64,000 nt of DNA from Xestospongia bergquistia (taxonomy: Eukaryota; Porifera; Demospongiae; Haplosclerida; Petrosiidae), in contig OZ014421.1 of assembly GCA_963965975.1 (NCBI GenBank), positions 2,717,001 to 2,781,000 of the forward strand. The letters run 5' to 3'. Under the pieces are notes generated by a model. The model ran no database searches. It saw nothing but the letters and a program-made list of their open reading frames with translations, and was not told where the DNA came from. How positions within the stretch are numbered: position 1 is the first letter of the stretch; the number at the start of each line of letters is the position of its first letter. The position numbers and the translations under genes are program-made. Shown piece after piece: positions 59,401-62,201 of this stretch.

Positions 59401-62201
59401 TCTTAGTGAGTTTCATGATCATTTTATATTTCCCAAAGATGATCCGAAAAAGCTCATATTTCCTGTTGATAATCTTTGTTGGTGGAATCGAAAGAAAATA
59501 TCATCTTCTCTTCGACAGCATATTATGTCCTATCAGAAGGAAATTGCCATTGCTGCACCCATACCAGTACGTTGGTATATGTTTGAATTGCGTCTGAAAG
59601 AGGAAGCTTCACAAGAGGATCATGGAATAATTTCATTAGAATCATGCTGTGGTTTTGGAGTTAGTCTTGGCATGGATGAAAATGATGTCAAGAAGTCATT
59701 ATCCCACTTACATACCATGGCCTTGTTCCTGTATTTTCCAATTGTCCTTCGTAATGTAATCTTTACTAATCCTCAATATCTCCTTGACATGCTCTCAGCA
59801 TTGATACGTGTGTCATTTGTAGACTCCTTAGAGGATATTTTACTTAAAGGTAAGTCTATAGCACTAGACACACAGCGAGCATTTCGTGAATTTGGAGTAT
59901 TTGAAGAATCTTTACTAGATAGTGTTTGCCTACCATTTGTTTGTTCTGTTTTTACAAAGCATGCCTTTTTAATGTTGCTTCGTTATCTGCATATTATCAC
60001 ACCACTCTCAACAACTGATGATGTCAAGCGCTATTTTATGCCAGTAGTATTGCCACCTCAACAGGCAAATGATAAAGATATTGTTCTTTTTCAAAGAAAA
60101 TGTGATCCAATGATAATTACATTCAGAAGTAAAGTTGTTCCTCAGGTGAGTAATGTAATTGTTCTAACATCTCAACAATCATTTAATTTGTTAATGTTAA
60201 AGCATTCTTCTATAAATTGGTATAATTTCTGCAAATTTCTTTTCAAAATTGATACAAATTAATTATAAGAGCATTTTCTATTTTTAGGGTGTATTTCCAG
60301 CTGTTGTTGTTGCTCTTGTTGACAGAACAGAAAGTCCACAATTTGATATAGATAGTTGTTCAATTGCATTTCCAAGACAACTTCGTTATGCCATTTTACT
60401 TTATTCTGAAGATTTATTTGGTTCTGTCCTACTAGTTGATCGATTCTATTGGATTGAGGTCTACTACAATGGTCTAACTAAAAATTGCTTTGAATTGCGC
60501 AAAGTTATCTGTGAAGCTATATCAGCTTGTACTGATATATTAGCATATGATGAAGGGGCACTCAAAGCTGAAGTAACTGTCTCTTGTAAACAAGAACACA
60601 TACAAAATCAACACAAGTTACATCCAGCTATTATATCATGGAATGATGATCCACCTTTAATAAGATGCAGTATTGAAAAACAGCTCCCAACACTTGAATT
60701 AATTGATGAAAGGCAAACCTGTTGGCTAATTGGTAAGATTAAAGCTAAAGTATTGCATAGTAGATGTACATTTTTTTCTTTATCAGACCCTCAAAATACA
60801 TCAAAGAATGCCATTATAAGAGGTAATGTTATGTTGATACATTTATCTGAAATATAGCTATATAAATACATTGTGTTTATTAATGACTATAGCAAATTTT
60901 TAGGTCAACCTATTATTGTGAAGTGTGCTAATCAATGTAAACTAATTAGGATTTATTTTCTTTTGACTTTTCTGCATTATATATTTTTATAGATAGTTTA
61001 TGACTATTTTGTGTCTTTCTAGGAGATGATTTAGCTGTTATTTCGGTCTCCTCTACTCTACCAAATGGACCACTAGGTAATGTTGTCACAATAACATTGT
61101 CTTATTGGATTTCTTATAATAGGTGAATGTCACCTCTCTGCTCTTGTAAAGTTCATAAAAGAAGTAAATGACTGGGATATTTTTGGTATACATCTTGGTA
61201 TTAAAGATTCTGTAATAAAAGATATTAAAGCACTCAATCACTTTCAACCTGCACCATCTCGCAAAGACATGTTAGTAACATGGTTAAAAAGTGGTCGTGC
61301 TAACAGAGAAGATTTCATTGAAGCTCTCAAGGCCATTGGTCAACTTCGTATTGTGCAAAATATATTAACTCAAAATGGTAATAATGCTTCTGGCACAGAA
61401 ATCATTGGGACAAAATTTTCATATTAATCACAAATTACGCTATCCTGTGCACTAGCTTCTTTAATTATCAAACAATATAATGAAATATATGATATTTTAG
61501 TAATATCCTTTATATATGGATATTTACAGTAACCAGTTAATTTGATTTAATGACATTTTAAAAACACTTTTACAGATTAATTTAGCTCATGTTCTTTTCA
61601 TTCTTTAGAACAAACTACAGCTGCACCACAAAATAAATCCATGATGGCAGATCATATTTTTCAATCTGGAGCAGACACAATAGGTTACATTTCACCACCT
61701 GAGGCTGAGACAACAGATTGCATTACCATAGATATGGGTAAGCGAATAAAGTCTCTTAGACAAAACTTACTTTTCTAAAGACTACCTCTTTGGTTGTATT
61801 GTCTTTCAATAAATAATACTTATTTGTTCCAATTTTTTTTAGTTTTTTATCATCTTTTAAGGATTTCTGTACTCTCATAATAATAAGTAATTCTCTTTAT
61901 TTACTATTTTACAGAAAGCAAACCAGACAAAGTACAGGTCTTTCGTTTACTATCTCCCATTGCTTATAAATGGTATGAAATAGGAGAAGCATTGAAAATT
62001 GATTATGGAGATTTGATGTCTCTACAACAAAGTTACTTCAGTGACAAGCAGAGACTCTCTGAAGTTCTTCAATTATGGATTGATGGACGACCTACAGAAG
62101 TTAAATGGAGTGTTATTATAACAGCTGTAGAGTTACCTCCTGTTGATGTCTTATCTGTTGCTGAAAATATGCGTCAATTTCTCTCAATTAAAAATGACTA
62201 A
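2392..62201 (+). CDS. Ankyrin-Roc-COR-Death protein (ROCO-like GTPase), multi-exon, 5' partial
   Basis: Spliced gene; visible exons are 2392-2490, 14010-14108, 20994-21092, 27247-27345, 33554-33652, 40879-40977, 48204-48302, 57536-57608, 58296-60145, 60288-60732, 60787-60822, 61023-61076, 61123-61377, 61609-61737 and 61915-62201. Joined they give 3822 nt in one open frame ending TAA. Domain order is eight ankyrin repeats (the last short), a Roc GTPase with P-loop GPPCVGKT, a COR region, then two Death-like domains. Known family members with ankyrin, Roc and Death modules (DAPK-like without the kinase) act as intracellular GTP-regulated signalling scaffolds; ankyrins bind partners and Death domains self-associate. 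A role in cell-death or innate-immune signalling is inference. No start codon was found, so further ankyrin exons may lie left of the window. All junctions are GT-AG and were placed by reading frame, not by transcript. Confidence 0.85.
2491..2800. repeat. Ankyrin-exon downstream intron block, copy 1
   Basis: Intron sequence shared with 27346-27650, 33653-33960 and their tandem copies; part of it resumes at 10501 (from CTATAAATTACAGC). The jump from about 2770 to 10510 implies that the 2.8-10.5 kb transposon cluster accumulated inside this block. Confidence 0.65.
2800..4370 (-). pseudogene. Decayed ZSWIM3-like transposon, copy A
   Basis: Minus-strand pieces match the ZSWIM3-like family. Near 3480-3580 is a segment with GLLFQDSIMKSVFDSYPE, the conserved FQ...YPE lead-in to the RNase H-like core. 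At 3584-3832 is the MRVNKRLLQQHLS region matching the equivalent exon of the later copies. Near 3350-3480 is DSTYKLNMKADYGNK, the first part of the core. Near 4085-4130 are remnants of the KGKGRRPNQ motif. Stops and frameshifts separate them. The 2735-2983 open frame at the left end is unrecognised. This copy is more diverged than those at 28-53 kb. Confidence 0.65.
4520..6221 (+). mobile_element. piggyBac-A element, degraded transposase with right terminus
   Basis: PiggyBac transposase (DDE_Tnp_1_7) in several frames. N-terminal part at 4593-4970. First catalytic Asp in IAVDESVISFKGR (GAT 5018-5020). Second in YIDRFYTS (GAT 5261). Third region GVDKLDQ (about 5658-5678) followed by KWWRKLFFWMLE. 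Next is a Cys/His-rich C-terminal finger, CIVCSD...CQTC...LC, ending near 5897. An 88-bp intron (5506-5593, CAG/GTAAAA to CAATAG) restores the frame between parts. TGA at 5087 replaces the usual Trp codon, and a frameshift lies near 4930. The right end is CTAAGGG followed by TTAA at 6222-6225. Clearly inactive. Confidence 0.82.
6226..6470. other. Unassigned intron sequence
   Basis: AT-rich, no family recognised. Confidence 0.4.
6470..7230 (-). pseudogene. ZSWIM3-like relic, copy B
   Basis: On the minus strand the stretch around 6520-6720 reads YDHLPQRRRLDHDKQ and then IRVKVNKQLLQHYL. This corresponds to the KHLPHQRHLDKEEK / MRVNKKMMLQQQL exon of the tandem-unit element. Frame breaks follow. 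Flanking sequence to 7230 has short fragments of the neighbouring exon. Confidence 0.6.
7231..8529. other. Intron with no recognised gene
   Basis: A 159-codon minus-strand open frame (7786-8265) has no recognisable family. Its upstream part overlaps a short tandem repeat (see 8254). Otherwise AT-rich sequence with nothing I can assign. Confidence 0.4.
8254..8409. repeat. 39-bp tandem repeat, four degenerate units
   Basis: Units begin near 8254, 8293, 8332 and 8371 with a clear 39-bp step; shared core T(T/C)ATCATC...GAGACTG..ATTGTTGTG. One minus-strand frame gives a Gln/Ser/Asp-rich pattern (TPQQSQSPLIDDD), so it may be the remnant of a repetitive protein segment of 13 residues per unit. Confidence 0.65.
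8761..9589 (-). pseudogene. Gypsy-B integrase remnant
   Basis: Integrase pieces in different frames. Between 9590 and 9660 the HHCC zinc-binding region has lost its histidines, and the strand with the first catalytic Asp (normally HIDxAGP) is deleted. The IDSHSKWLEVFPV strand, the second Asp (SDNDSVF) and the C-terminal VRNYRTGPTWIEGTV beta-barrel-like part remain. No active integrase can come from this copy. Confidence 0.75.
9663..10477 (-). pseudogene. Gypsy-B RNase H and linker remnant
   Basis: The RNase H N-terminal half (LTCDASHIGVGAVIAH, FASRTLSPTEKN) is followed by a frame break and the remaining YSQLDKEALA-type sequence in another frame (10000-10200). Then comes the connector with WGTRVIIPTKLR. 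The 5' limit coincides with the truncation of the element. Confidence 0.7.
10501..11794. repeat. Shared intronic repeat block, no gene
   Basis: 10501-10620 resumes the downstream-exon block interrupted at about 2770. 10850-11480 is shared with 23720-24060, 31380-31620 and the right part of each tandem unit (for example 38590-39080). At 10940-10960 the sequence TAGAATAGACTCC is the unoccupied target of the foldback element found at 37962. A 62-codon open frame at 11484 is unconvincing. Confidence 0.6.
11795..12680 (+). pseudogene. piggyBac-B transposase relic 1
   Basis: Plus-strand fragments of a second, PGBD4-like piggyBac lineage. Around 12200-12290 one frame reads GFKIWLRTDAMRGYICEFD, followed by AYTGK, the conserved block after the first catalytic Asp; SSLKQYIPK precedes it. 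Stops are frequent. The same relic recurs at 15650, 21720, 24330 and 53810. Confidence 0.7.
12681..14009. other. Intron before exon b
   Basis: AT-rich. 13060-13230 carries a diverged piece of the ankyrin-exon upstream block. No coding sequence recognised; several short open frames look like chance. Confidence 0.45.
14010..14108 (+). CDS. Ankyrin repeat exon b (33 aa, divergent)
   Basis: A 99-bp phase 0-0 exon after acceptor ATTTTTTAG and before donor GTAAGTTAA. It encodes one ankyrin repeat beginning DGNTALMLACRDGS and ending QGADMNIINK. Unlike exons a and c-g, its flanking introns do not carry the shared block, so it is an older, independent repeat exon. The LHxAA core is replaced by LMLAC, which is common in ankyrin repeats and should still fold. 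Confidence 0.82.
14109..15649. other. Intron after exon b
   Basis: Contains an unrecognised 80-codon minus-strand open frame (14557-14799, with CYGGSSEAIKKYKF). From about 15280 it holds the leading part of a piggyBac-B relic (TACTCACTACTTGA, AAGGAAACACCAGATGAA), also seen at 11830, 24150 and 53830. Confidence 0.45.
15650..16320 (+). pseudogene. piggyBac-B transposase relic 2
   Basis: Frames read EQRTDEAVVPFKG (first catalytic region), FHHFHHFFDNFYGS (second), and near the end GVDRNDLLREYYNL (third), the order expected for piggyBac. In-frame stops interrupt all of them. Confidence 0.72.
16375..16405. repeat. Short perfect hairpin
   Basis: CCAGACATTC and GAATGTCTGG are perfect 10-bp inverted arms around an 11-nt spacer. 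A diverged version of the surrounding sequence (AGCTTCGAATGCAG) lies at 4497-4560, just before the piggyBac-A coding region. Confidence 0.7.
16484..16658 (-). repeat. Gypsy-C 3' LTR
   Basis: 175 bp, similar to the 5' LTR at 20425-20595 with a few substitutions and small indels (for example extra bases near the TG end). The differences show that the insertion is not recent. Confidence 0.88.
16678..17131 (-). pseudogene. Gypsy-C integrase C-terminal part
   Basis: LDLLHPDLQKTVES, then FKEGDKVYIRNFSDGDRWIE and VKRHIDHM, matching the Gypsy integrase C-terminal (GPY/F-like) segment. A frame break near 16865 separates the last residues, and the coding sequence stops beside the purine tract. Confidence 0.75.
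17212..17952 (-). pseudogene. Gypsy-C integrase N-terminal and core
   Basis: The HHCC zinc region (EIHKSHLGIV ... SCDVCQ) is intact. The core has the first Asp in LHIDYAGP, but VSNNGSVF shows Asn where the second catalytic Asp belongs. Glu is present in NGLAERDV. Even if expressed, strand transfer should be abolished. The frame breaks at 17212; the C-terminal domain lies in the next piece. Confidence 0.82.
17963..18844 (-). pseudogene. Gypsy-C RT C-terminus and RNase H
   Basis: The frame opens at RT motif YIDDVLVT, followed by thumb sequence (KEKCMFLAPEVKYLGHKIS) and the RT-RNase H connection. A complete RNase H follows: LASDASPYGVGAVLS, FASRTLSTTERNYSQFGKEA and IIHTDHKPLMHLFG. It is fused in another frame to the upstream piece, with the RT palm core removed by an internal deletion at about 18845. 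Confidence 0.85.
18829..19716 (-). pseudogene. Gypsy-C nucleocapsid, protease and RT N-terminus
   Basis: A 295-codon frame with zinc knuckle CHICHKKGHIARVC, then the aspartic-protease active site EVDTGAAVSIL with LLGRNWMSEL downstream, then the RT N-terminal part (RPCPVPYAWRQKVEAVL, EWAAPVVPVLKQDGSIRLC). It ends just past RDYKLTVN. The region that should hold the RT fingers and first catalytic Asp is missing. Confidence 0.82.
19703..20366 (-). pseudogene. Gypsy-C gag
   Basis: The minus-strand gag start MSNVGPELLSSREAMARH is followed by a capsid-like helical region (EDWSLYIEQLENYF), then after a frame break by QKRLLSESDLTLEKAL and the first half of a zinc knuckle, YRCGG, in which the leading Cys is Arg. 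The frame shifts again before the second knuckle. Gag binds RNA and forms particles in intact relatives; this copy cannot give one continuous product. Confidence 0.75.
20425..20595 (-). repeat. Gypsy-C 5' LTR
   Basis: 171 bp bounded TGTACTGTA...CTCAATACA in element orientation. The same LTR family appears in opposite orientation at 63519-63689. Confidence 0.88.
20601..20993. repeat. Ankyrin-exon upstream block, partial copy
   Basis: Starts at ATAACCACAAATAC immediately after the Gypsy-C target duplication and runs to the exon c acceptor. It matches 2030-2391, so the retroelement inserted into this duplicated block. Confidence 0.75.
20994..21092 (+). CDS. Ankyrin repeat exon c (33 aa)
   Basis: A 99-bp phase 0-0 exon, acceptor TTACTACAG and donor GTATGAAAG as in exon a. 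It encodes an ankyrin repeat starting DGWTALHWAAYKNHPE and ending NGANIAAVTK. Only the near flanks of the shared intron block survive here (about 20600-21200). A Gypsy element (16479-20600) has inserted in the upstream part of that block. Confidence 0.85.
21093..21719. other. Intron after exon c
   Basis: The first 100 bp match the downstream-exon block. The rest is unassigned, with no open frame of note. Confidence 0.4.
21720..22400 (+). pseudogene. piggyBac-B transposase relic 3
   Basis: Fragments read VMIPFKGSSTLKQYMSK near 21780-21830 and NGVDRNDNLRGYYNV near 22325-22370, the first and third catalytic regions of piggyBac, with stops and deletions between them. Confidence 0.68.
22401..23085. 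other. Intron, nothing recognised
   Basis: AT-rich; an 84-codon minus-strand open frame (22420-22674) is hydrophobic and has no family signature. Confidence 0.4.
23090..23720 (-). pseudogene. ZSWIM3-like exon 1 fragment plus unknown module
   Basis: 23090-23330 matches the first-exon region of the tandem-unit ZSWIM element (37560-37790), including the terminal CACGTGCACCAACGTTG block. 23340-23720 matches 30930-31330 in copy d. On the minus strand this second module has SDLDSPIVIIGDMNKDF, reminiscent of an endonuclease GDxN strand. That link is weak. Confidence 0.5.
23721..24190. repeat. Shared intronic repeat block
   Basis: Equivalent of 11140-11490 and of 38780-39080 in each tandem unit (CAACATGTTCTCACTAG, CTTGGGAGGAGTCC). 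Non-coding; function unknown. Confidence 0.6.
24205..24315. repeat. Cluster of short palindromes
   Basis: Four near-copies of a GATTTCACAAAATCCC-type palindrome spaced about 25-35 bp apart (GATTTCATGAAATCGC, ATTTATGAAATCCC, GATTTCACAAAATCCC, GGGATTTCACAAAATCCC). Each can form a hairpin. Confidence 0.6.
24330..25020 (+). pseudogene. piggyBac-B transposase relic 4
   Basis: The best preserved relic of this lineage: a frame at 24405-24632 contains GFKILLRADAMTGYVCEFD and then AYTGKKV, followed by SWIKNKSTF-like sequence. Later pieces read GWDFPTAFK and TVWKDNQSSLGPQ, all in piggyBac order. The N-terminal and third catalytic regions are missing or scrambled. Confidence 0.72.
25040..25698. mobile_element. 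Short non-autonomous piggyBac element with perfect ends
   Basis: 659 bp flanked by TTAA on both sides (25036-25039 and 25699-25702), with perfect 13-bp terminal inverted repeats CCCTTAGAGACCG. The right part carries three subterminal palindromes of the TCACGAATTCGTGA type. It holds only a short acidic N-terminal coding piece, so it depends on a transposase supplied elsewhere. Ends resemble those of the piggyBac-A region. Confidence 0.88.
25353..25499 (-). pseudogene. piggyBac acidic N-terminal coding remnant (48 codons)
   Basis: Minus-strand frame starting MNAQEVIDRLSEIDTDVSDE and then strongly acidic and Ser-rich. This is the style of a piggyBac transposase N-terminus, including the DVSDEEY-like segment. 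It ends at TAA 25353 with no DDE core inside the element. The most likely origin is internal deletion of a full element. Confidence 0.6.
25703..27246. repeat. Ankyrin-exon upstream block, copy d
   Basis: From about 25890 it is collinear with 1066-2391, including the TTAACCCTTAGATG piggyBac-type terminus (26749) and the shared acceptor tract. Also collinear with the upstream part of each tandem unit. Confidence 0.78.
27247..27345 (+). CDS. Ankyrin repeat exon d (33 aa)
   Basis: A 99-bp phase 0-0 exon, acceptor ATTACTACAG, donor GTATGAAAG. It encodes a repeat starting YGWTALHCAASNNHQE and ending NGADITAVNK. The usual first Asp is Tyr. It lies 6307 bp before exon e, in a unit with the same order of parts (left piggyBac-like end, ankyrin exon, antisense ZSWIM element). 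This unit is therefore an older relative of the 7.3-kb triplicated unit. Confidence 0.85.
27346..28012. repeat. Ankyrin-exon downstream block, copy d
   Basis: Collinear with 33653-34330 of tandem unit 1 up to the left end of the ZSWIM element. No gene. Confidence 0.72.
28013..31362 (-). mobile_element. ZSWIM3-like DNA transposon, copy d (degraded)
   Basis: The left end GCTGTGGCTAACCTAC and the right end, whose complement reads CTGTGGCTAACCTA, are inverted. Next to them, AGGGTTAAAATGACGATTGC on the left pairs with the complement of the TTGACCGTTGCC block on the right (near 30890). Minus-strand content: RNase H-like segment (29745-29951), SWIM-type CSC...CCH zinc motif (28953-29135), KKMLQQQLCQE exon (30116-30454) and a terminal WFCRGCFA fragment (28198 onward). 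About 430 bp of extra sequence lies between the coding part and the right end, absent from the tandem-unit copies. Diverged and broken. Confidence 0.72.
28953..29135 (-). pseudogene. SWIM zinc-finger segment of ZSWIM copy d
   Basis: Contains NCSCIFCNSMLLQCCHMFAL, fitting the SWIM pattern CxC...CxH, followed by FDPSLCDRWWTYTYYRATQ. In the tandem-unit copies this region is damaged, so copy d shows best that the family carries a SWIM finger after the RNase H-like core. Confidence 0.68.
31363..31766. repeat. Intronic block before the triplication
   Basis: Matches 38590-38760 and then 54010-54160, skipping what lies between, so this copy has a deletion. At 31450-31470 the foldback target is unoccupied (TATAGAATAAATTCC). 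The triplicated unit begins at AGTGAAATTTTC, 31767. Confidence 0.6.
33554..33652 (+). CDS. Ankyrin repeat exon e (tandem unit 1)
   Basis: A 99-bp phase 0-0 exon encoding a near-consensus ankyrin repeat, DGWTALHYAAFNNHPE at the start and NGADITAVNK at the end. Acceptor ACTACAG and donor GTATGAAAG. It is identical to exon f and differs from exon g by one base seen in the first codon. Confidence 0.87.
34517..34729 (-). pseudogene. PHD-like finger at C-terminus of ZSWIM element (unit 1)
   Basis: A 70-codon frame with WLCKICHHVLH, YDSCLEWYHFSCAG and YWFCTSC. This fits the PHD C4-H-C3 pattern with seven of eight ligands visible; the first Cys of the second pair is Tyr (IIYDSC). PHD fingers read histone tails, so an intact relative might use it for targeting. 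That use is inference. Identical copies at 41842-42054 and 49167-49379. Confidence 0.72.
35122..35744 (-). pseudogene. ZSWIM3-like post-core region (unit 1)
   Basis: Two minus-strand exons. 35550-35744 carries LISELASVASGASHVHFDRP and VHWKCNREVTLAKVD, continuous upstream with YYRATQRLFFNSSSF after the SWIM position. 35122-35454 carries an acidic/Ser-rich linker (DDDTSGSEDECDQGN) and NYREVSKMFYNVGTS. The GTATTT donor at the end of the first suggests splicing. Copies occur in units 2 and 3. Confidence 0.6.
36429..36797 (-). pseudogene. ZSWIM3-like RNase H-like core (unit 1)
   Basis: A 122-codon frame with YEDLNGQSEIIGVCVLVSED, MINTFKKFNTEWDRVHIIKA, then DKDIMKRDVLKQCLPNACVL and HILQLFRIDITCEKLGL. 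This is the conserved core of ZSWIM1/3-type RNase H-like proteins. The preceding codons (to about 36870) read YPELIFIDTTYKL and supply the first acidic residue; DKD supplies a second. Copies at 43754-44122 and 51079-51447. Confidence 0.75.
37501..37746 (-). pseudogene. ZSWIM3-like N-terminal exon (unit 1)
   Basis: An 81-codon frame: MALSCNIGDLFYSFTEVETK at the start, then ARTIMAAKNRFEKEQKPKL, and CYEIKHCCIYGVQSFKATGK with GIR at the end, where a stop follows. This corresponds to the ZSWIM3-type N-terminal domain, whose end is normally a conserved Lys/Gly-rich RG(K)GxR motif. Identical copies lie at 44826-45071 and 52151-52396. Confidence 0.7.
37962..38587. mobile_element. Foldback/MITE element in unit 1
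   Basis: 626 bp with terminal inverted repeats GTCTCGCGTAGCCAGCCC at both ends. The arms stay complementary for roughly 250 bp (CCCTCCTCCCTCTTAACACC, CATTGTGCTT, AGGCTCCTTTGTTCTGCCC), leaving a loop of about 150 bp. Flanks carry an 11-bp duplication TAGAATAGACT (37951-37961 and 38588-38598), and the same site is empty at 10940 and 31450. Target length of 10-11 bp is closest to Mutator-like elements; class assignment is tentative. It is GC-richer than its surroundings. Confidence 0.85.
38285..38356 (+). CDS. Small ORF in loop of foldback element
   Basis: 23 codons starting MDNREAAIQAAATRLG and ending TGA. The AAATRLG pattern recalls the start of RecQ-like helicase genes that are common in invertebrate repeats, so it may be a captured N-terminal piece. 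It is too short to establish. Present unchanged in the other two units (45610 and 52935). Confidence 0.3.
   Translation: MDNREAAIQAAATRLGVTLKEPA
40879..40977 (+). CDS. Ankyrin repeat exon f (tandem unit 2)
   Basis: Copy of exon e displaced by exactly 7325 bp. Reading frame, splice sites and the 33 encoded residues are unchanged, so unit 2 adds one identical repeat to the solenoid. Confidence 0.87.
41656..45181 (-). mobile_element. ZSWIM3-like/PHD DNA transposon in unit 2
   Basis: Copy of the unit 1 element at +7325 bp, with the same breaks, so it was duplicated after it died. Coding pieces: N-terminal exon 44826-45071, RNase H-like core 43754-44122, post-core 42447-43069, PHD 41842-42054. 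Confidence 0.78.
45287..45912. mobile_element. Foldback/MITE element in unit 2
   Basis: Same element and same 11-bp flanking duplication at +7325 bp; carried by the segmental duplication, not a new insertion. One arm substitution (GGTACC) noted near 45484. Confidence 0.85.
48204..48302 (+). CDS. Ankyrin repeat exon g (tandem unit 3, first residue Glu)
   Basis: Third copy, again offset by 7325 bp. The first codon is GAA where e and f have GAT, so the repeat begins EGWTALHYAA. The exon sits inside a stretch (about 47530-48485) more diverged from units 1 and 2 than the rest of unit 3. Splice sites are intact. Confidence 0.87.
48981..52506 (-). mobile_element. ZSWIM3-like/PHD DNA transposon in unit 3
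   Basis: Copy at +14650 bp from unit 1, same inactivating breaks. Coding pieces: N-terminal exon 52151-52396, RNase H-like core 51079-51447, post-core 49772-50394, PHD 49167-49379. Private substitutions occur, for example near 49520 and 50662. Confidence 0.78.
52612..53237. mobile_element. Foldback/MITE element in unit 3
   Basis: Third copy at +14650 bp with identical flanks. Confidence 0.85.
53741..54175 (+). pseudogene. piggyBac-B relic 5 (N-terminal part)
   Basis: Collinear with 11810-12080 and 24080-24180: TACTCACTACTTGACC, GACACGTGACATCC, CATTATGAGCCAACAG. In the longer relics this precedes the DDE part. It ends with AATAACAAATTCAATG, the diverged counterpart of the start of the tandem unit, so it preserves the arrangement before triplication. 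Confidence 0.55.
54180..55110 (-). pseudogene. Gypsy-D reverse transcriptase relic
   Basis: Minus-strand frames spell a decayed Ty3/Gypsy RT: FPKLFKGLGSLGDKYNF; MEKSTTFTQKQKGNGFLADG; MVCREGWWSFQRK; FDISSASEHFQKRINQTIQG (palm); then an ELRQMYVWSKPH / FWSWTVREY stretch corresponding to the KCxFGxxxxxFLGH thumb region in another frame. Many frameshifts and stops; no LTRs found. It is a different lineage from Gypsy-B and Gypsy-C. Confidence 0.68.
55111..57535. other. Large intron before last ankyrin exon
   Basis: 2.4 kb of AT-rich sequence. No transposon, RNA or coding signature recognised. 55850-56030 faintly resembles the ankyrin upstream block (CATCTAACGTAGTGTGG, TTTGTGCACAATGACAAG), an old diverged copy. 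Confidence 0.45.
57536..57608 (+). CDS. Last ankyrin exon, joins to Roc exon
   Basis: A 73-bp exon between acceptor TTTCACTCAG and donor GTATGTATT. It encodes DGMTPAELAHSRGYGDMAKL and then a short IIDE helix, the first two-thirds of an ankyrin repeat acting as a C-terminal cap. It ends after one base of a codon (phase 1). That G completes GCG with the first two bases of the Roc exon at 58296. Confidence 0.85.
57609..58295. other. Intron between last ankyrin exon and Roc exon
   Basis: 687 bp, AT-rich, ends in the pyrimidine tract before 58296. No repeat shared with the other introns was seen. Confidence 0.5.
58296..60145 (+). CDS. Roc GTPase + COR exon (617 aa)
   Basis: A long open exon from acceptor TTTATTACAG to donor GTGAGTAAT. 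Counting the split first codon as residue 1: P-loop GPPCVGKT at 26-33 (58370-58393); a basic/helical RPVRALERVARRNEG segment just after; a Ser/Thr/Asp-rich insertion at about 90-230; G3-like DSGGQPQF at 253-260 (59051-59074); and TCYDK at about 343-347 (59321-59335), in the position of the G4 base-recognition motif. From about residue 400 the COR region starts, with PIPVRWYMFELRL and the winged-helix-like LSHLHTMALFLYFP. These motifs predict GTP binding and COR-mediated dimerisation. An in-frame TTG lies in the intron at 58274, but the acceptor and the ankyrin junction make the splice the real boundary. Confidence 0.88.
60288..60732 (+). CDS. COR C-terminal exon
   Basis: A 445-bp exon after acceptor TATTTTTAG, phase 0 start, phase 1 end at donor GTAAGATTA. 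It continues the COR region with GVFPAVVVALVD and a mixed beta/alpha stretch ending RQTCWLIG. The frame stays open through the 54-bp intron that follows, to a TAG near 60857. Intron retention would therefore add residues before a stop rather than terminate at once; the splice to 60787 is preferred because donor, acceptor and phase all fit. Confidence 0.8.
60787..60822 (+). CDS. 36-bp micro-exon, phase 1-1
   Basis: Twelve codons (DPQNTSKNAIIR plus split Gly) between a strong pyrimidine tract ending TTTATCAG and donor GTAATGTTA. The phase matches both neighbours, so it may be constitutive or skipped. No domain is recognisable. Support is splice-site quality and phase only. Confidence 0.6.
61023..61076 (+). 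CDS. 54-bp exon, phase 1-1
   Basis: Eighteen codons (GDDLAVISVSSTLPNGPL) between acceptor GTGTCTTTCTAG and donor GTAATGTTG. It is followed by a 46-bp intron (61077-61122), among the shortest here. It links the COR region to the first Death-like domain; no fold of its own is evident. Confidence 0.7.
61123..61377 (+). CDS. Death-like domain 1 exon
   Basis: A 255-bp phase 1-1 exon encoding a compact all-helical module of about 85 residues. It has the Death-domain pattern: WDIFGIHLGIKDSVIKDI, then RKDMLVTWLKSG, then FIEALKAIGQLRIVQNIL. The conserved Trp before the second helix, the LGI turn and the WLKSG motif are all present. Such domains mediate homotypic assembly in apoptotic and innate-immune pathways; the partners are unknown. 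Confidence 0.82.
61609..61737 (+). CDS. Linker exon between the two Death-like domains
   Basis: A 129-bp phase 1-1 exon after acceptor CATTCTTTAG and before donor GTAAGCGAA. It encodes a polar, probably disordered linker starting EQTTAAPQNKSMMADH. No known motif is visible. Confidence 0.72.
61915..62201 (+). CDS. Terminal exon, Death-like domain 2 and stop
   Basis: Final coding exon, acceptor TTTTACAG, stop TAA at 62199-62201. It encodes VFRLLSPIAYKWYEIGEAL, then LSEVLQLWIDGRPTEVKW and a final helix ending RQFLSIKND. The spacing of core hydrophobics and the central LQLW motif fit a divergent Death fold. Its sequence is clearly different from the first Death-like domain, so it is not a recent internal duplication. 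Confidence 0.8.
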
